Source: Eubacteriales bacterium
GTDB lineage: Bacteria; Bacillota; Clostridia; Oscillospirales; Oscillospiraceae
Direction of reading: 5' to 3'
DNA: 49,580 bases
Assembly (NCBI GenBank): GCA_030531595.1
Contig: JAUNND010000009.1
Location: 1-49,580, forward strand
Shown in pieces: positions 16,747-26,162 of this stretch; positions within the stretch are counted from its first letter, which is position 1, and each line of letters starts with the position of its first letter. The notes beneath the pieces are model-generated. The model was not told the origin of the DNA, ran no database searches, and worked only from the letters and a program-made list of their open reading frames with translations. The translations under genes and the position numbers were made by a program.

Positions 16747-17328
16747 ATGAGTTTAGTTCCTTATGTCGTAGAGCAGACGAGCCGCGGCGAGAGATCTTAT
16801 GATATTTTCTCAAGACTTCTTAACGACCGTATCATCATGCTCTCCGAAGAAGTCAATGATACAACCGCCAGCCTTATCGTTGCCCAGCTTCTCTATCTGG
16901 AAGCGCAGGATCCAGACAAGGATATACAGTTTTATATCAACAGCCCCGGCGGAAGCGTGACCTCCGGTATGGCGATCTATGATACCATGCAGTACATTAA
17001 GCCCGACGTCTCCACCATCTGCATCGGCATGGCCGCCTCCATGGGTGCGTTCCTGCTGTCCAGCGGTGCAAAAGGAAAGCGCATTGCCCTCCCGAACGCC
17101 GAGATCATGATCCATCAGCCCTCCGGCGGAAGCCGCGGTCAGTGCACCGATATTCAGATCCAGGCGGAACAGATCCTGAAGATCAAGCAGAAGCTCAACA
17201 AGATCCTTGCCGACAACACCGGCAAGTCCGTTGAGCAGATCGAAGCCGACTGCGAGCGCGACCATTTCCTCACGGCTGAGGAAGCGCAGGAATACGGTCT
17301 TATCGATAAAGTGATCTATAAGCGCTGA
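16747..17328 (+). CDS. clpP: ATP-dependent Clp protease proteolytic subunit
   Basis: Serine protease of 193 residues that forms the tetradecameric chamber working with ClpX. The catalytic triad is visible as Ser98 ([11 protein letters not shown]), His123 (MIHQPSGG) and Asp172 (RDHFL). The N-terminus [20 protein letters not shown] is typical. The start is ATG 16747, with AAGGAGAG upstream; 42 further in-frame bases upstream are not needed. A terminator follows before clpX, so the two genes may be transcribed at different levels. Confidence 0.97.
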   Translation: MSLVPYVVEQTSRGERSYDIFSRLLNDRIIMLSEEVNDTTASLIVAQLLYLEAQDPDKDIQFYINSPGGSVTSGMAIYDTMQYIKPDVSTICIGMAASMGAFLLSSGAKGKRIALPNAEIMIHQPSGGSRGQCTDIQIQAEQILKIKQKLNKILADNTGKSVEQIEADCERDHFLTAEEAQEYGLIDKVIYKR

Positions 17329-17355
17329 TCGAAGCTTTTCGGATGTTCTTAAATC

Positions 17356-17388
17356 AATATGGGGGAACGTTTGTTCCCCCATATTTTC
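17356..17388 (+). terminator. Terminator between clpP and clpX
   Basis: Perfect 13-bp stem (17356-17368 with 17373-17385, loop GTTT) running into TTTTC. It predicts reduced read-through from tig-clpP into clpX. Confidence 0.8.
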
Positions 17389-17419
17389 GAAAATACGTAA
17401 CACACACAGGAGGGGTATT

Positions 17420-18700
17420 ATGGCCAGAAGCGATGATAAAAAGAGCATAAGATGCTCGTTCTGCGGCAAGCCGCAGGCTGTCGCGGGAAAGCTTATTGCC
17501 GGAAACGGCAGCTATATCTGCGAAGAATGTATTCATATGTGTGCCAGCATACTTGACGACGATGAACCCGCCCTGGGGAAACAGCACTATCGTCCAAAGG
17601 GCTATGACGGTCTTCCGCTCGTCTTTGACAGGCTGCCCAAGCCCATGCAGATAAAAGAAAGACTGGATGAATATGTGATCGGTCAGGAGACTGCTAAGAT
17701 CGCGCTTTCCGTGGCGGTCTACAATCACTATAAGCGCATTATGTTCCAGCCCGATGAAGAGGTCGAGCTCCAGAAGAGCAACATCCTTCTGATCGGCCCT
17801 ACCGGAAGCGGCAAGACTCTCTTTGCGCAGACTCTTGCAAAAATGCTCGAGGTACCGTTTGCCATCGCCGACGCCACGACTCTGACCGAGGCGGGCTATG
17901 TCGGTGAGGACGTTGAAAACGTTGTCCTCAAGCTGCTGCAGGCCGCCGATTTTGATGTGGAAAAGGCCGAGCACGGAATAATCTACATCGACGAGATAGA
18001 TAAGATCACAAGAAAGAGCGAAAATACCTCCATCACGCGCGACGTCTCCGGCGAGGGCGTACAGCAGGCGCTTCTTAAAATGCTTGAGGGTACTATTACA
18101 AATGTACCCCCAAACGGCGGACGCAAGCATCCGCAGCAGGAATTCATTCAGGTCGACACCTCCAATATCCTGTTTATCTGCGGCGGCGCGTTTGACGGTC
18201 TGGACAAGATCATCGCAAAGCGCACGAGCAAGAAGTCCATGGGCTTCGGCGCGGATATCACCAGCAATGACGACCGCGACATCGGTGAGCTATTCGCGCA
18301 GGTACAGCAGCACGATCTGCTCAAATACGGTCTGATTCCCGAGATCATCGGCCGTCTGCCTGTAATCGCATCACTGGCATCTCTTTCAAGAGACGATATG
18401 GTCAGAATTCTGACTGAGCCGAAAAACGCCATTACAAAGCAGTATAAGACCCTGTTCAGGTATGACAATATAGACCTTGAGTTTGAAAACGAGGCTCTTG
18501 AAGCCGCCGCGGATAAGGCGCTCGCCCTCAAGATCGGCGCAAGAGGTCTCAGATCCGTTATGGAAAACGCTATGGCGGATGTGATGTTTACCGCCCCGTC
18601 CGATCCCACGATCGGCAAGGTCATTATCACGGCGGACTGCGTGAAGGGCAATGCAAAGCCCACCATAGTGAAGAAAAAAGAAATAACCCCCGCAGAGTAA
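17420..18700 (+). CDS. clpX: ATP-dependent Clp protease ATP-binding subunit ClpX
   Basis: AAA+ unfoldase of 426 residues. The N-terminal zinc-binding domain has Cys12, Cys15, Cys34 and Cys37. Walker A is GPTGSGKT (residues 126-133), Walker [10 protein letters not shown], followed by the sensor regions. The ClpP-docking loop near IGRLPVI is present. A strong AGGAGGGG precedes the ATG. It recognises substrates and feeds them to ClpP, encoded upstream. Lon begins 32 bases later. Confidence 0.97.
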   Translation: MARSDDKKSIRCSFCGKPQAVAGKLIAGNGSYICEECIHMCASILDDDEPALGKQHYRPKGYDGLPLVFDRLPKPMQIKERLDEYVIGQETAKIALSVAVYNHYKRIMFQPDEEVELQKSNILLIGPTGSGKTLFAQTLAKMLEVPFAIADATTLTEAGYVGEDVENVVLKLLQAADFDVEKAEHGIIYIDEIDKITRKSENTSITRDVSGEGVQQALLKMLEGTITNVPPNGGRKHPQQEFIQVDTSNILFICGGAFDGLDKIIAKRTSKKSMGFGADITSNDDRDIGELFAQVQQHDLLKYGLIPEIIGRLPVIASLASLSRDDMVRILTEPKNAITKQYKTLFRYDNIDLEFENEALEAAADKALALKIGARGLRSVMENAMADVMFTAPSDPTIGKVIITADCVKGNAKPTIVKKKEITPAE

Positions 18701-18732
18701 CAGAAATATATTTCCCTTAAGGATCGCAATTC

Positions 18733-21129
18733 ATGAATACATTTATTTCAGAAGATATCAATATGCCTCTGCTGCCGCTCAGAGGACTGAATCTGTTTCC
18801 GGGCATGATGCTCAGCTTTGACATAGAGAGGAGACAGTCTATTACTGCGCTTGAAAGCGCTGTTAAGGCCGACCAGATAATTTTTCTGGCCGCTCAGAAG
18901 GATGCCTCTGTCGATGCTCCCGAAGCGGATGATATATGGCCCGTGGGTGTTGTCTGCCGGATAAGGCAGCAGCTCCGTCAGCCCGGAGGCGGTGTGTGCA
19001 GAACGCTTGTAGAGGGACTTTACCGTGCGGAAGCCGTTTCGATCAATGTTGAAGGCAGATGCATAACGGCGGTAGTGCGTCCTCTGCCGGATGTGCCAGA
19101 CAGGATCAATGCAGACCGGAAAGAAGCCATACTGCGCAATTGTATGTCTCTTTTCCAGGAGTATGTTCATATGAACACCGATATGGTGAATGAACAGCTC
19201 ATAAACCTCTTTGCCAATCCCGATCCCGCTTTTATTTCCCACTACATAGCCCATACAGCGCATTTCTCACCCGAGAACAAGCAGAAGCTCCTTATGGAGC
19301 TTGCGCCGTACCGCCGTCTCAATATGCTCAGCAAGCTTCTCAATACTGAGATCAATGTTATCACCATTGAGAAGGAACTCAGTCAGGAGGCTCAGGAGGC
19401 ACTGAGCCGTTCTCAGCGCGAATATCTTCTGCGCGAAGAGATGAAGATCATTCAGAGTGAGCTGGGCGAAGACGGGCTGGTAGACGATATCGAGGAATAC
19501 AGAGCAAAGATCAATGCGCTGGCTATTGAGGAGGAGTCAAGAGAAAAGCTTCTCAAGGAGCTCTCAAGGCTTTCAAAGCAGCCGTTCGGATCCTCTGAGG
19601 GCGCTGTTCTGCGCGGATATATAGATGTCTGTCTTGACATTCCCTGGGGTCAGACGACACAGGAGACCGTTGATATCGAAAAGGCGAGAAAAATTCTTGA
19701 CGAGGATCATTTCGGCCTTGAAAAGGTCAAGAAAAGGATCATTGAATACCTCGCCGTAAAGCAGCTCTCGCCCGATATCAAGGGCGGGCTTATCTGCCTC
19801 GTCGGTCCTCCGGGAACGGGCAAAACAAGTATCGCCATGAGTATCGCAAGAGCCACGAACCGAAAGCTCTGCCGTATATCTTTAGGCGGCGTCCACGATG
19901 AAGCGGAGATAAGAGGTCACAGAAAGACATATATCGGCTCTATGCCCGGACGTATCGTAAACGGTATCATTCAGGCAAAGAGCACAAATCCGCTGATGGT
20001 GCTCGATGAGATAGACAAGCTCGCATCCGATTTTCGCGGTGATCCCGCCTCCGCTCTTCTTGAAGTGCTGGACGGAGAGCAGAACAGTACGTTCAGAGAC
20101 AATTTCCTTGAGATCCCGATGGATCTTTCATCGGTGTTTTTCGTGACGACAGCCAACACGACCGAGACGATCCCGCCTGCGCTACTTGACCGTATGGAGA
20201 TCATCGAGATGCAAAGCTATACCGACGAGGAAAAACTCCGCATCGCAAAGCGGCATCTCATTCCCAAGCAGCGCAAAAAGCACGGTTTGAAGGCAAATCA
20301 GCTTCGGATTGATGATGCTTCCGTTATGAAGATCATCGGCAGCTATACGAGAGAATCCGGCGTTCGGGTTCTGGAGAGGCAGATCGCTTCCGTATGCAGA
20401 AAAGCAGCCGCCGGTATCGCACAGGGAGAATTCAGATGTCTGAATGTAAAGAGCGATAAGCTTGAAGAGCTTCTCGGTCCCGAGAAATACAAGCGGGAAA
20501 AGCTCAATGTCAACGATGAAGTCGGCGTCGTTCACGGTCTTGCCTATACCTCTGTCGGCGGTGAGATGCTTGATGTTGAAGTCAGTGTCGTTGAGGGCTC
20601 GGGGAAGATCGAGCTGACAGGCAATCTCGGCGATGTGATGAAGGAATCGGCAAGAGCGGCTGTTACATATATTCGAAGCAGAGCCATTACCCTCGGCATC
20701 GACGGTGAGTTTTATAAGAACAAGGATATACATATACACTATCCCGAAGGCGCCGTTCCCAAGGACGGCCCGTCGGCAGGCATCACGACCTGCACCGCTC
20801 TTATTTCCGCTCTCACGGGTCGTGCCGTGAGACACGATGTCGCCATGACCGGAGAGATCACCCTCAGAGGCCGTGTGCTCCCCATAGGCGGTCTGCGTGA
20901 AAAAACCATGGGCGCTCTGCGTGCGGGGATCAGGACTGTGATAATTCCCGCCGATAACAGGATCGACCTTGAAGAGATCGACCAGACCGTGCGCTCAAAG
21001 CTCAGCTTTATCCCGGTATCAAGCATGGATGAGGTGATTTCGGCGGCACTGGCCGATAACACTCAAAGCAGTACGGTCATCAATCAGATTCTTCCGAAGG
21101 CTGCCGAACAGCCGACCGTGAGACAGTGA
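18733..21129 (+). CDS. lon: ATP-dependent protease Lon
   Basis: AAA+ serine protease of 798 residues, normal length for a LonA. The N-terminal substrate-binding domain covers about residues 10-205. Walker A is GPPGTGKT (about 358-365), Walker B LMVLDEIDK. The protease domain has the Ser681/Lys724 dyad in KDGPSAG and GGLREKTMGAL. A cytosolic quality-control enzyme, it lies in the same strand run as clpX and engB. TAAGGATC precedes the ATG, a moderate ribosome binding site. Confidence 0.97.
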   Translation: MNTFISEDINMPLLPLRGLNLFPGMMLSFDIERRQSITALESAVKADQIIFLAAQKDASVDAPEADDIWPVGVVCRIRQQLRQPGGGVCRTLVEGLYRAEAVSINVEGRCITAVVRPLPDVPDRINADRKEAILRNCMSLFQEYVHMNTDMVNEQLINLFANPDPAFISHYIAHTAHFSPENKQKLLMELAPYRRLNMLSKLLNTEINVITIEKELSQEAQEALSRSQREYLLREEMKIIQSELGEDGLVDDIEEYRAKINALAIEEESREKLLKELSRLSKQPFGSSEGAVLRGYIDVCLDIPWGQTTQETVDIEKARKILDEDHFGLEKVKKRIIEYLAVKQLSPDIKGGLICLVGPPGTGKTSIAMSIARATNRKLCRISLGGVHDEAEIRGHRKTYIGSMPGRIVNGIIQAKSTNPLMVLDEIDKLASDFRGDPASALLEVLDGEQNSTFRDNFLEIPMDLSSVFFVTTANTTETIPPALLDRMEIIEMQSYTDEEKLRIAKRHLIPKQRKKHGLKANQLRIDDASVMKIIGSYTRESGVRVLERQIASVCRKAAAGIAQGEFRCLNVKSDKLEELLGPEKYKREKLNVNDEVGVVHGLAYTSVGGEMLDVEVSVVEGSGKIELTGNLGDVMKESARAAVTYIRSRAITLGIDGEFYKNKDIHIHYPEGAVPKDGPSAGITTCTALISALTGRAVRHDVAMTGEITLRGRVLPIGGLREKTMGALRAGIRTVIIPADNRIDLEEIDQTVRSKLSFIPVSSMDEVISAALADNTQSSTVINQILPKAAEQPTVRQ

Positions 21130-21141
21130 ACGGAGCGGACG

Positions 21142-21729
21142 ATGGCAAAGTTAAATCTCAATCGCGCTGAATTTGTAAAGTCAGCCGCTTCACCGTCTCA
21201 GTTTATCAACAGCCCAATGAAAGCTGTAGTTTTTGCCGGCAAATCGAACGTGGGCAAATCTTCTGTTATCAACTCTCTGCTTAACAGGAAGAATTTTGCG
21301 AGAGTCGGCGCCGAACCGGGAAAGACGATCCATGTCAATTATTTTGCCATTGACGAAAAAATGTATTTCGTCGATCTGCCCGGATACGGCTATGCAAAGG
21401 TCTCCCAGAGTGAGCGTGACAGATGGGGAAAGCTGATGGAGGATTTCTTCTCGGCGGGACTTTTCTCGCTGGGGGTGATGATCGTGGACGCAAGACACAA
21501 GCCCACGGCAGATGACATCACGATGGCGGAATGGTTCAAAGCCTCCGCACATCCCTTCGTTGTTGTCGCAAACAAGCTTGACAAGCTGAAAAAAAGCGAG
21601 ATCGAGCCGAATATGCAGCTTATCAGGGAAACACTCGGATTGAATGATGATACGAGACTGATCCCTTTTTCCGCAGAAAAAGGTCAGGGGAGAGATATTC
21701 TCGTCTCGGAAATCACTGCGCTTATTTAA
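21142..21729 (+). CDS. engB: Ribosome biogenesis GTP-binding protein EngB (YsxC)
   Basis: GTPase of 195 residues required for 50S maturation. G1 is GKSNVGKSS (residues 33-41), G3 DLPGYGYAKVS and G4 ANKLDKLKK. Gene order lon-engB is conserved in Firmicutes (lonA-ysxC in Bacillus). It begins 12 bases after lon, with CGGAGCGG upstream, so it is co-transcribed. A clear terminator follows. Confidence 0.96.
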   Translation: MAKLNLNRAEFVKSAASPSQFINSPMKAVVFAGKSNVGKSSVINSLLNRKNFARVGAEPGKTIHVNYFAIDEKMYFVDLPGYGYAKVSQSERDRWGKLMEDFFSAGLFSLGVMIVDARHKPTADDITMAEWFKASAHPFVVVANKLDKLKKSEIEPNMQLIRETLGLNDDTRLIPFSAEKGQGRDILVSEITALI

Positions 21730-21735
21730 TTTTTC

Positions 21736-21776
21736 AGAGCAGGGCAATAATATTTTGCCTTGCTCTTGTTTTTTTT
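21736..21776 (+). terminator. Terminator after engB
   Basis: A 12-bp stem with one G-U (21736-21747 with 21755-21766) followed by TGTTTTTTTT. It ends the tig-to-engB run. The T-run overlaps the proposed -35 box for the next gene. Confidence 0.85.
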
Positions 21777-21794
21777 GCGTCAGTTTGTTAGAAT
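21766..21794 (+). promoter_or_regulatory. Possible promoter of the M50 protease-scpAB unit
   Basis: TTGTTT (21766-21771), 17-nt spacer, TAGAAT (21789-21794) with an extended -10 TGT. Transcription would start near 21801, leaving only about 15 nt before the GTG start of the M50 gene. Confidence 0.5.
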
Positions 21795-21815
21795 ATCAGT
21801 AATTATATTTTTGGA

Positions 21816-22514
21816 GTGAGAACGATCGGCGCTTTACAGTCTATATGGGACGGATTTGATTTTACATATATTCTGAGTATTGTTCTGGCTGTTATACCGT
21901 CGCTGCTGTGCATCACGCTCCACGAGATGAGCCACGGCTATACAGCTCTTCTTCTTGGGGATACGACCGCAAAGGATGCGGGGCGATTGACGCTCAATCC
22001 GATAAAGCACCTTGACCCGATGGGGCTTTTGATGCTTGCGGTATTCCATGTGGGCTGGGCAAAGCCCGTGCCGATCAATATGTTCAAATTCAAAGACCCC
22101 AAAAAAGGAATGGCGCTGACCGCATTGGCAGGACCGGCTTCCAATCTGCTGATAGCGTTGGTCTTCATGTTCCTGTACGGAGTGTTTTTTATCCCGCTTC
22201 GCAGCAGCACCGCAGGCGAGTATTTCCTCACGATGCTTCAGCTTACCGTCTATATAAGCCTCGGATATATGCTCTTTAACCTTATCCCCGTACCGCCGCT
22301 TGACGGTTCAAAGGTGCTGTTTTCACTGCTTGACGATAAAAAATACGTCTGGCTCATGCGTTATGAAAAATACGGCTCGCTTGTGATGCTTGCACTTGTG
22401 GCTACCGGTCTTGTGGGCAGACCTCTTTCCGCAGCTATCGATTGGCTTTTTGACCTCCTGCTCCCTATCGCGCAGGGCGGATGTGACGCCGTATTCTATC
22501 TGTTTTACAGGTGA
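21816..22514 (+). CDS. M50 site-2 protease family membrane protein
   Basis: Intramembrane zinc metalloprotease of about 232 residues. HEMSH is at residues 36-40 and the second metal motif PLDGSKV near Asp163; several hydrophobic helices surround them. The family member upstream of scpA is common in Clostridia; its substrate is unknown. The start is odd. GTG 21816 is the only usual start codon after an in-frame TAG at 21789, yet the only Shine-Dalgarno-like sequence (TTGGAG, 21811-21816) overlaps it. A rarer codon slightly downstream (ACG 21822 or ATC 21825) is possible. The stop overlaps a GTG of the scpA frame. Confidence 0.85.
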   Translation: MRTIGALQSIWDGFDFTYILSIVLAVIPSLLCITLHEMSHGYTALLLGDTTAKDAGRLTLNPIKHLDPMGLLMLAVFHVGWAKPVPINMFKFKDPKKGMALTALAGPASNLLIALVFMFLYGVFFIPLRSSTAGEYFLTMLQLTVYISLGYMLFNLIPVPPLDGSKVLFSLLDDKKYVWLMRYEKYGSLVMLALVATGLVGRPLSAAIDWLFDLLLPIAQGGCDAVFYLFYR

Positions 22515-22525
22515 AGAAAAATTCT

Positions 22526-23311
22526 ATGGAAAACCCCAATTTTCATCTTGAAGGCGTTCTGAAGGAAAAAGACGGAAGCGAGGACTTTGAAGGTCCGCTG
22601 AGTCTTATTCTGATGCTGCTTTCAAAAAACAAAATCGAGATAAGAGATATAAAGATCGCCGATATTCTCGATCAGTATCTGGACTATCTTGCTCAGATGG
22701 AGAGCATGGATCTGGAGATCGCCAGCGAGTTTATCCAGATGGCGGCGTATCTTCTCTATATAAAGACCCGTATGCTCCTGACTAACGACGAGGAAGAGAG
22801 CTCGGAGCTTGAAATGCTGATCGCCTCCCTTGAGCAGCTCAAAGCCAAGGACACTCTCGCATCGATCAGGAAAAACATACCCGAACTGAAAACACTCTCG
22901 CAGAAGGGACTGCTGTATTTTGCAAAGCAGCCTGAGCCGCTCAGACCGTTTTCCGGCGTATATGAGTACAGACATGAATGTGCCGATCTCCTGAAAGCGC
23001 TGTATGCAGTTTTTTCACGCGGCGTAAAGCCTACCGATACACAGCAGCTTGACAATGCCATTCCGCACCGAATCGTTTACAGCATAAAGGATAAGAGCCG
23101 TCAGATACTTGAGCTTCTGCATACAGGGGATATCCGCCTGCGGGAGCTCTACGGTATGTGCGAAACACGCAGTGAGCTCGTGGCGGCGTTCATGTCGGTG
23201 CTTGAGCTGTGCAGTATGGGCGCTGTGTCCTTTGAGCGGACGGATAATGATTATTCTCTGCATTTTTCCGGCGGAGAACCCGACGAAATAATAGAAAAGA
23301 TTTCAGAATAG
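22526..23311 (+). CDS. scpA: Segregation and condensation protein A
   Basis: Kleisin subunit of the SMC-ScpAB condensin, 261 residues from ATG 22526. The N-terminal SMC-neck-binding region has FEGPLSLILMLLSKNKIEIRDIKIADI split over residues ~20-46, the classic ScpA opening, and the C-terminus is a winged-helix region. AGGTGA is 11 bases upstream; an in-frame GTG at 22511 lacks one. It partners with ScpB, encoded 25 bases downstream, and with SMC outside the window for chromosome organisation. Confidence 0.94.
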   Translation: MENPNFHLEGVLKEKDGSEDFEGPLSLILMLLSKNKIEIRDIKIADILDQYLDYLAQMESMDLEIASEFIQMAAYLLYIKTRMLLTNDEEESSELEMLIASLEQLKAKDTLASIRKNIPELKTLSQKGLLYFAKQPEPLRPFSGVYEYRHECADLLKALYAVFSRGVKPTDTQQLDNAIPHRIVYSIKDKSRQILELLHTGDIRLRELYGMCETRSELVAAFMSVLELCSMGAVSFERTDNDYSLHFSGGEPDEIIEKISE

Positions 23312-23336
23312 AGCATTTTATTTTACAGAGGATCCT

Positions 23337-23951
23337 ATGAGTGATATTTCTTCCGCAATTGAGGCAATACTTTTTGCATCGGGAGAGGCGTTCCCGGTCG
23401 AGAGACTGTCCCTGATACTGGGGGCGGATATTAAAGAGATAGAGCTTGAAGCACGAAAGCTTACGGAGCTTTACGAAAGCGAAAAGCGCGGGATGCGTAT
23501 CCTCCGGCTGGATAACAAGCTTCAGATGTGCTCCGCTCCCGAATACGCGCAGTTCATCTCTTTGGCAATGGAGCAGAGAAAGCCCCCGATGTTTTCCCCG
23601 AGCGCACTGGAGACACTTGCGATCGTGGCGTATTTTCAGCCTGTCACAAGAGCGTATATCGATCAGGTCAGAGGCGTTGACAGCTCCTATACCGTGAGCA
23701 GCCTGATAGAACGCGGTCTCATCGAGATCAGCGGTAAGCTTGACGCCCCCGGCAGACCGGCGCTATTCAGAACGACGGATGCTTTCCTGCGCACAATGGG
23801 TATAAGCGAGCTTGAAGATCTGCCGCTGCTTCCCGATATGACGTCGCTGGATGGCATAGAAAAATTGCAGAGCGCTATCGACAGAGCGCAAAACGGAGAT
23901 TACCGACAGATCTCTCTGGAAGAAATGACATCAGACAAAAGTGAGGAGTGA
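23337..23951 (+). CDS. scpB: Segregation and condensation protein B
   Basis: Winged-helix kleisin-associated protein of 204 residues. It begins ISSAIEAILFASGEAFPVERL and contains SALETLAIVAYFQPVTRAYIDQVRGVDS, both diagnostic of ScpB. It forms a dimer that binds the ScpA middle region. GAGGAT lies just before the ATG. The 3' end carries GAGGAG, which serves as the ribosome binding site of the next gene. Confidence 0.95.
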   Translation: MSDISSAIEAILFASGEAFPVERLSLILGADIKEIELEARKLTELYESEKRGMRILRLDNKLQMCSAPEYAQFISLAMEQRKPPMFSPSALETLAIVAYFQPVTRAYIDQVRGVDSSYTVSSLIERGLIEISGKLDAPGRPALFRTTDAFLRTMGISELEDLPLLPDMTSLDGIEKLQSAIDRAQNGDYRQISLEEMTSDKSEE

Positions 23952-23956
23952 TACTC

Positions 23957-24673
23957 TTGCTTGCCCTGAAAATTTTGCTTGTTATTGTCCTTCTTGTGAC
24001 CGTAATAATGCTTATACCCATCGGTGCCGACGTGGGATATGAGGACGGGAAGCTCCATGTTGCAGCCAAGGCGGCCGGAAAACTGATCCTGATCTACCCA
24101 AAGCAGGGCTCCGGCAGGAAAAAAGAAAAAAAGCCGAAACCGCCAAAGGAAGAAAAGAAGCAATCTGCTGAGACAAAAGAAAAAAAGCCAAAGAAGAAGC
24201 TCGGTCTCAGCTTTTCGAAAGAAGAGATATTTGAACTGGTAAAAAAAGTTCTCAGCGGCTTCGGTATTTTCGGACGTAAGCTCCGTGTGGACAGGTTTCA
24301 CCTGAACTTTATTGCAGCCGGACGTGACCCATATAATGTTGCCGTCACCTCGGGCTATGTAAATGCCTGCCTGTGTGCGCTTGCTCCGATCTGTGCGAAA
24401 CGTTTTGACGTAAAAGATCTTGACGTGCGCTCCGATGCGGACTTTACAAGGGAACATATGCACCTAGATCTGGGTATCGCCATGTCGATTCGGATCGGTG
24501 CGATATTCCGAATGATATTTGCCATCGCTTTCGGTGCTCTGGGGATACTTATAAAGAACAAGCTCCGGACACGCAGAAACAAAAACGCTCCGGTCGAAGC
24601 GGGAGATATAAAACAGGAAGAAGAAACTATCAATATACAGCACGATGAAAGGAATGAGCAAAATGGAAAATAA
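23957..24673 (+). CDS. DUF2953 protein (YtfI-like)
   Basis: Membrane-anchored protein of about 238 residues: an N-terminal hydrophobic helix, a highly charged lysine/proline linker (about residues 50-85), a DUF2953-like core (FGRKLRVDRFHLNFIAAG, DPYNVAVTSGYVNA) and a second hydrophobic segment near the C-terminus. Start: TTG 23957 has GAGGAG eight bases upstream and is preferred to GTG 23948, which overlaps that site. The scpB-DUF2953-ytfJ order is standard in spore-forming Clostridia, pointing to a sporulation-linked role (inference). It overlaps ytfJ by 11 bases. Confidence 0.8.
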   Translation: MLALKILLVIVLLVTVIMLIPIGADVGYEDGKLHVAAKAAGKLILIYPKQGSGRKKEKKPKPPKEEKKQSAETKEKKPKKKLGLSFSKEEIFELVKKVLSGFGIFGRKLRVDRFHLNFIAAGRDPYNVAVTSGYVNACLCALAPICAKRFDVKDLDVRSDADFTREHMHLDLGIAMSIRIGAIFRMIFAIAFGALGILIKNKLRTRRNKNAPVEAGDIKQEEETINIQHDERNEQNGK

Positions 24674-25043
24674 TCCGATTAGCAATCTGATGCAGGCTAC
24701 AATGGAGAACGTCAGGAACATTCTCAAAGTTGATACCGTTGTCGGTGATCCGATCGTAACTCCCGACGGAATAACCCTTATCCCCATTTCAAAGATCAGT
24801 GTCGGCTTCGGCGGCGGCGGAGTTGAGTTCGGCAATAAAAAAGCCGGGGAAGAACGTCCCTACGGAGGCGGAAACGCGACCGGCGTCAAGGTCGAGCCTA
24901 TGGGCTTCCTTGTGGTCAGGGACGGTACCGTCAGAATGATCAATCTTACGCCTCCCGCGTGCAACACCGTTGACCGCATCATCGACCTTGTGCCTCAGGT
25001 CATGGACAGAGTGGACGCATTCATCGACAAGCACAAAAGCTGA
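24663..25043 (+). CDS. ytfJ: GerW family sporulation protein YtfJ
   Basis: Protein of 126 residues from ATG 24663, with AAAGGA nine bases upstream; ATGs at 24645 and 24654 are alternatives. The family pattern is clear: MENVRNILKVDTVVGDPIV, TLIPISKISVGFGGGG and a conserved VEPMGFLVV stretch. In Bacillus YtfJ/GerW is made in the forespore and is needed for normal germination. Its presence suggests a spore-former or a recent descendant of one. The gene overlaps the DUF2953 gene. Confidence 0.92.
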   Translation: MENNPISNLMQATMENVRNILKVDTVVGDPIVTPDGITLIPISKISVGFGGGGVEFGNKKAGEERPYGGGNATGVKVEPMGFLVVRDGTVRMINLTPPACNTVDRIIDLVPQVMDRVDAFIDKHKS

Positions 25044-25072
25044 GCAAACGAATAATTCAATATGAAACGTAT

Positions 25073-25115
25073 ATAATAAGCACTACCCGAACTTGAAAAG
25101 GGCGGTGCTTATTAT
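25073..25115 (+). promoter_or_regulatory. Hairpin over the dacF start region
   Basis: Arms 25073-25088 and 25100-25115 pair over 15 of 16 positions (one G-U, one A-C mismatch), with loop GAACTTGAAAA. The loop contains the TTG start at 25093 and the 3' arm contains the alternative GTG 25105. There is no U-run, so it is not an ordinary terminator. A TATAAT lies at 25072-25077 without a clear -35 box. Confidence 0.55.
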
Positions 25116-26160
25116 TAAACGTATTATATCTCTCTTTGCTGCCGCTGCGCTTCTGACTTTCACATCGGCAGATGCGGATAATGTACCGGCTGTCAGCGCA
25201 AAGTGCTGTGCCGTAATGTATCATGGCAGATGTCTTTATGAAAAAAACGCAGATCTGCGAGTTCCGATCGCCAGTACGACAAAGCTTATGACCGCTGTTG
25301 TCGTCATTGAAAACTGTGATATGGACGAGATAGTGACGATCGACTCCGAGTGCTGCGGTATTGAGGGTTCATCCATGTATCTGGAAGCGGGGCAGGAGCT
25401 TACGACAGAGGAGCTGCTTAAAGGACTGCTGCTTGTATCCGGCAACGATGCTGCCGCTGCGCTTGCAAAGCATACTGCCGGAAGCGTGGATGCTTTTGCG
25501 GAGCTGATGAACAGGAAGGCAGCAGAGCTGGGCATGGATGATACTCATTTTACAAATCCTCACGGTCTCAATGACCCTATGCACTATTCAACGGCAAGAG
25601 ATATGGCACGTCTGATGGAGTACTGCCTGCAAAATAGTATATTCCGCGAAATCAACGCCCTGAAAAGCTGTACGGTCAACGGTCTGACGCTCATAAACCA
25701 CAATAAGCTGCTTTTGATGTGCCGGGGGTGCACCGGCGGCAAGACCGGCTTTACGGAAGCTGCCGGAAGATGCCTTGTTTCATCGTGTGAGAGAAACGGC
25801 GCAGAGCTTGTATGCGTTACATTGAATGATCCGGATGACTGGAAGGATCATCTGACGCTCTATGACAGGGCGTATTCGGAATATGAGCTGAGAAATGTGA
25901 CTGACGGTATCCGCTTCAGCGTACCGATAATCTCAGCCGAAACAGATCGGGCGTATCTCATACCGGAAGGCAGTAATACGGTTTTTATAAAACGAGGCAG
26001 CGAAGCGAAGCTTACCGCCCGTCTGCCATGGTTCGTTTTTGCGCCCGTTCAGAAGGGTGAAGCAGGCGGAAAAGCGGAAATATCGGTTGACGGAGAGCAG
26101 ATAGGGGAGTATTATTTAGTTTATTCCGATAACATTCCTCTCGGGAAGGATAATTCATAG
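25093..26160 (+). CDS. dacF: D-alanyl-D-alanine carboxypeptidase, DacF type
   Basis: Penicillin-binding carboxypeptidase (S11) of about 355 residues that trims peptidoglycan stem peptides outside the membrane. A signal peptide covers about residues 1-28 (KRIISLFAAAALLTF, then ADA). All active-site motifs are present: STTK (Ser61, Lys64), SGN (116-118) and KTG (216-218). A C-terminal beta domain follows. Its place after ytfJ and before rluB matches the sporulation dacF/dacB position in Firmicutes. The start is uncertain: TTG 25093 or GTG 25105, both with poor ribosome binding sites and both inside a hairpin. The end is 2 bases from rluB. Confidence 0.9.
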   Translation: MKRAVLIIKRIISLFAAAALLTFTSADADNVPAVSAKCCAVMYHGRCLYEKNADLRVPIASTTKLMTAVVVIENCDMDEIVTIDSECCGIEGSSMYLEAGQELTTEELLKGLLLVSGNDAAAALAKHTAGSVDAFAELMNRKAAELGMDDTHFTNPHGLNDPMHYSTARDMARLMEYCLQNSIFREINALKSCTVNGLTLINHNKLLLMCRGCTGGKTGFTEAAGRCLVSSCERNGAELVCVTLNDPDDWKDHLTLYDRAYSEYELRNVTDGIRFSVPIISAETDRAYLIPEGSNTVFIKRGSEAKLTARLPWFVFAPVQKGEAGGKAEISVDGEQIGEYYLVYSDNIPLGKDNS

Positions 26161-26162
26161 AC

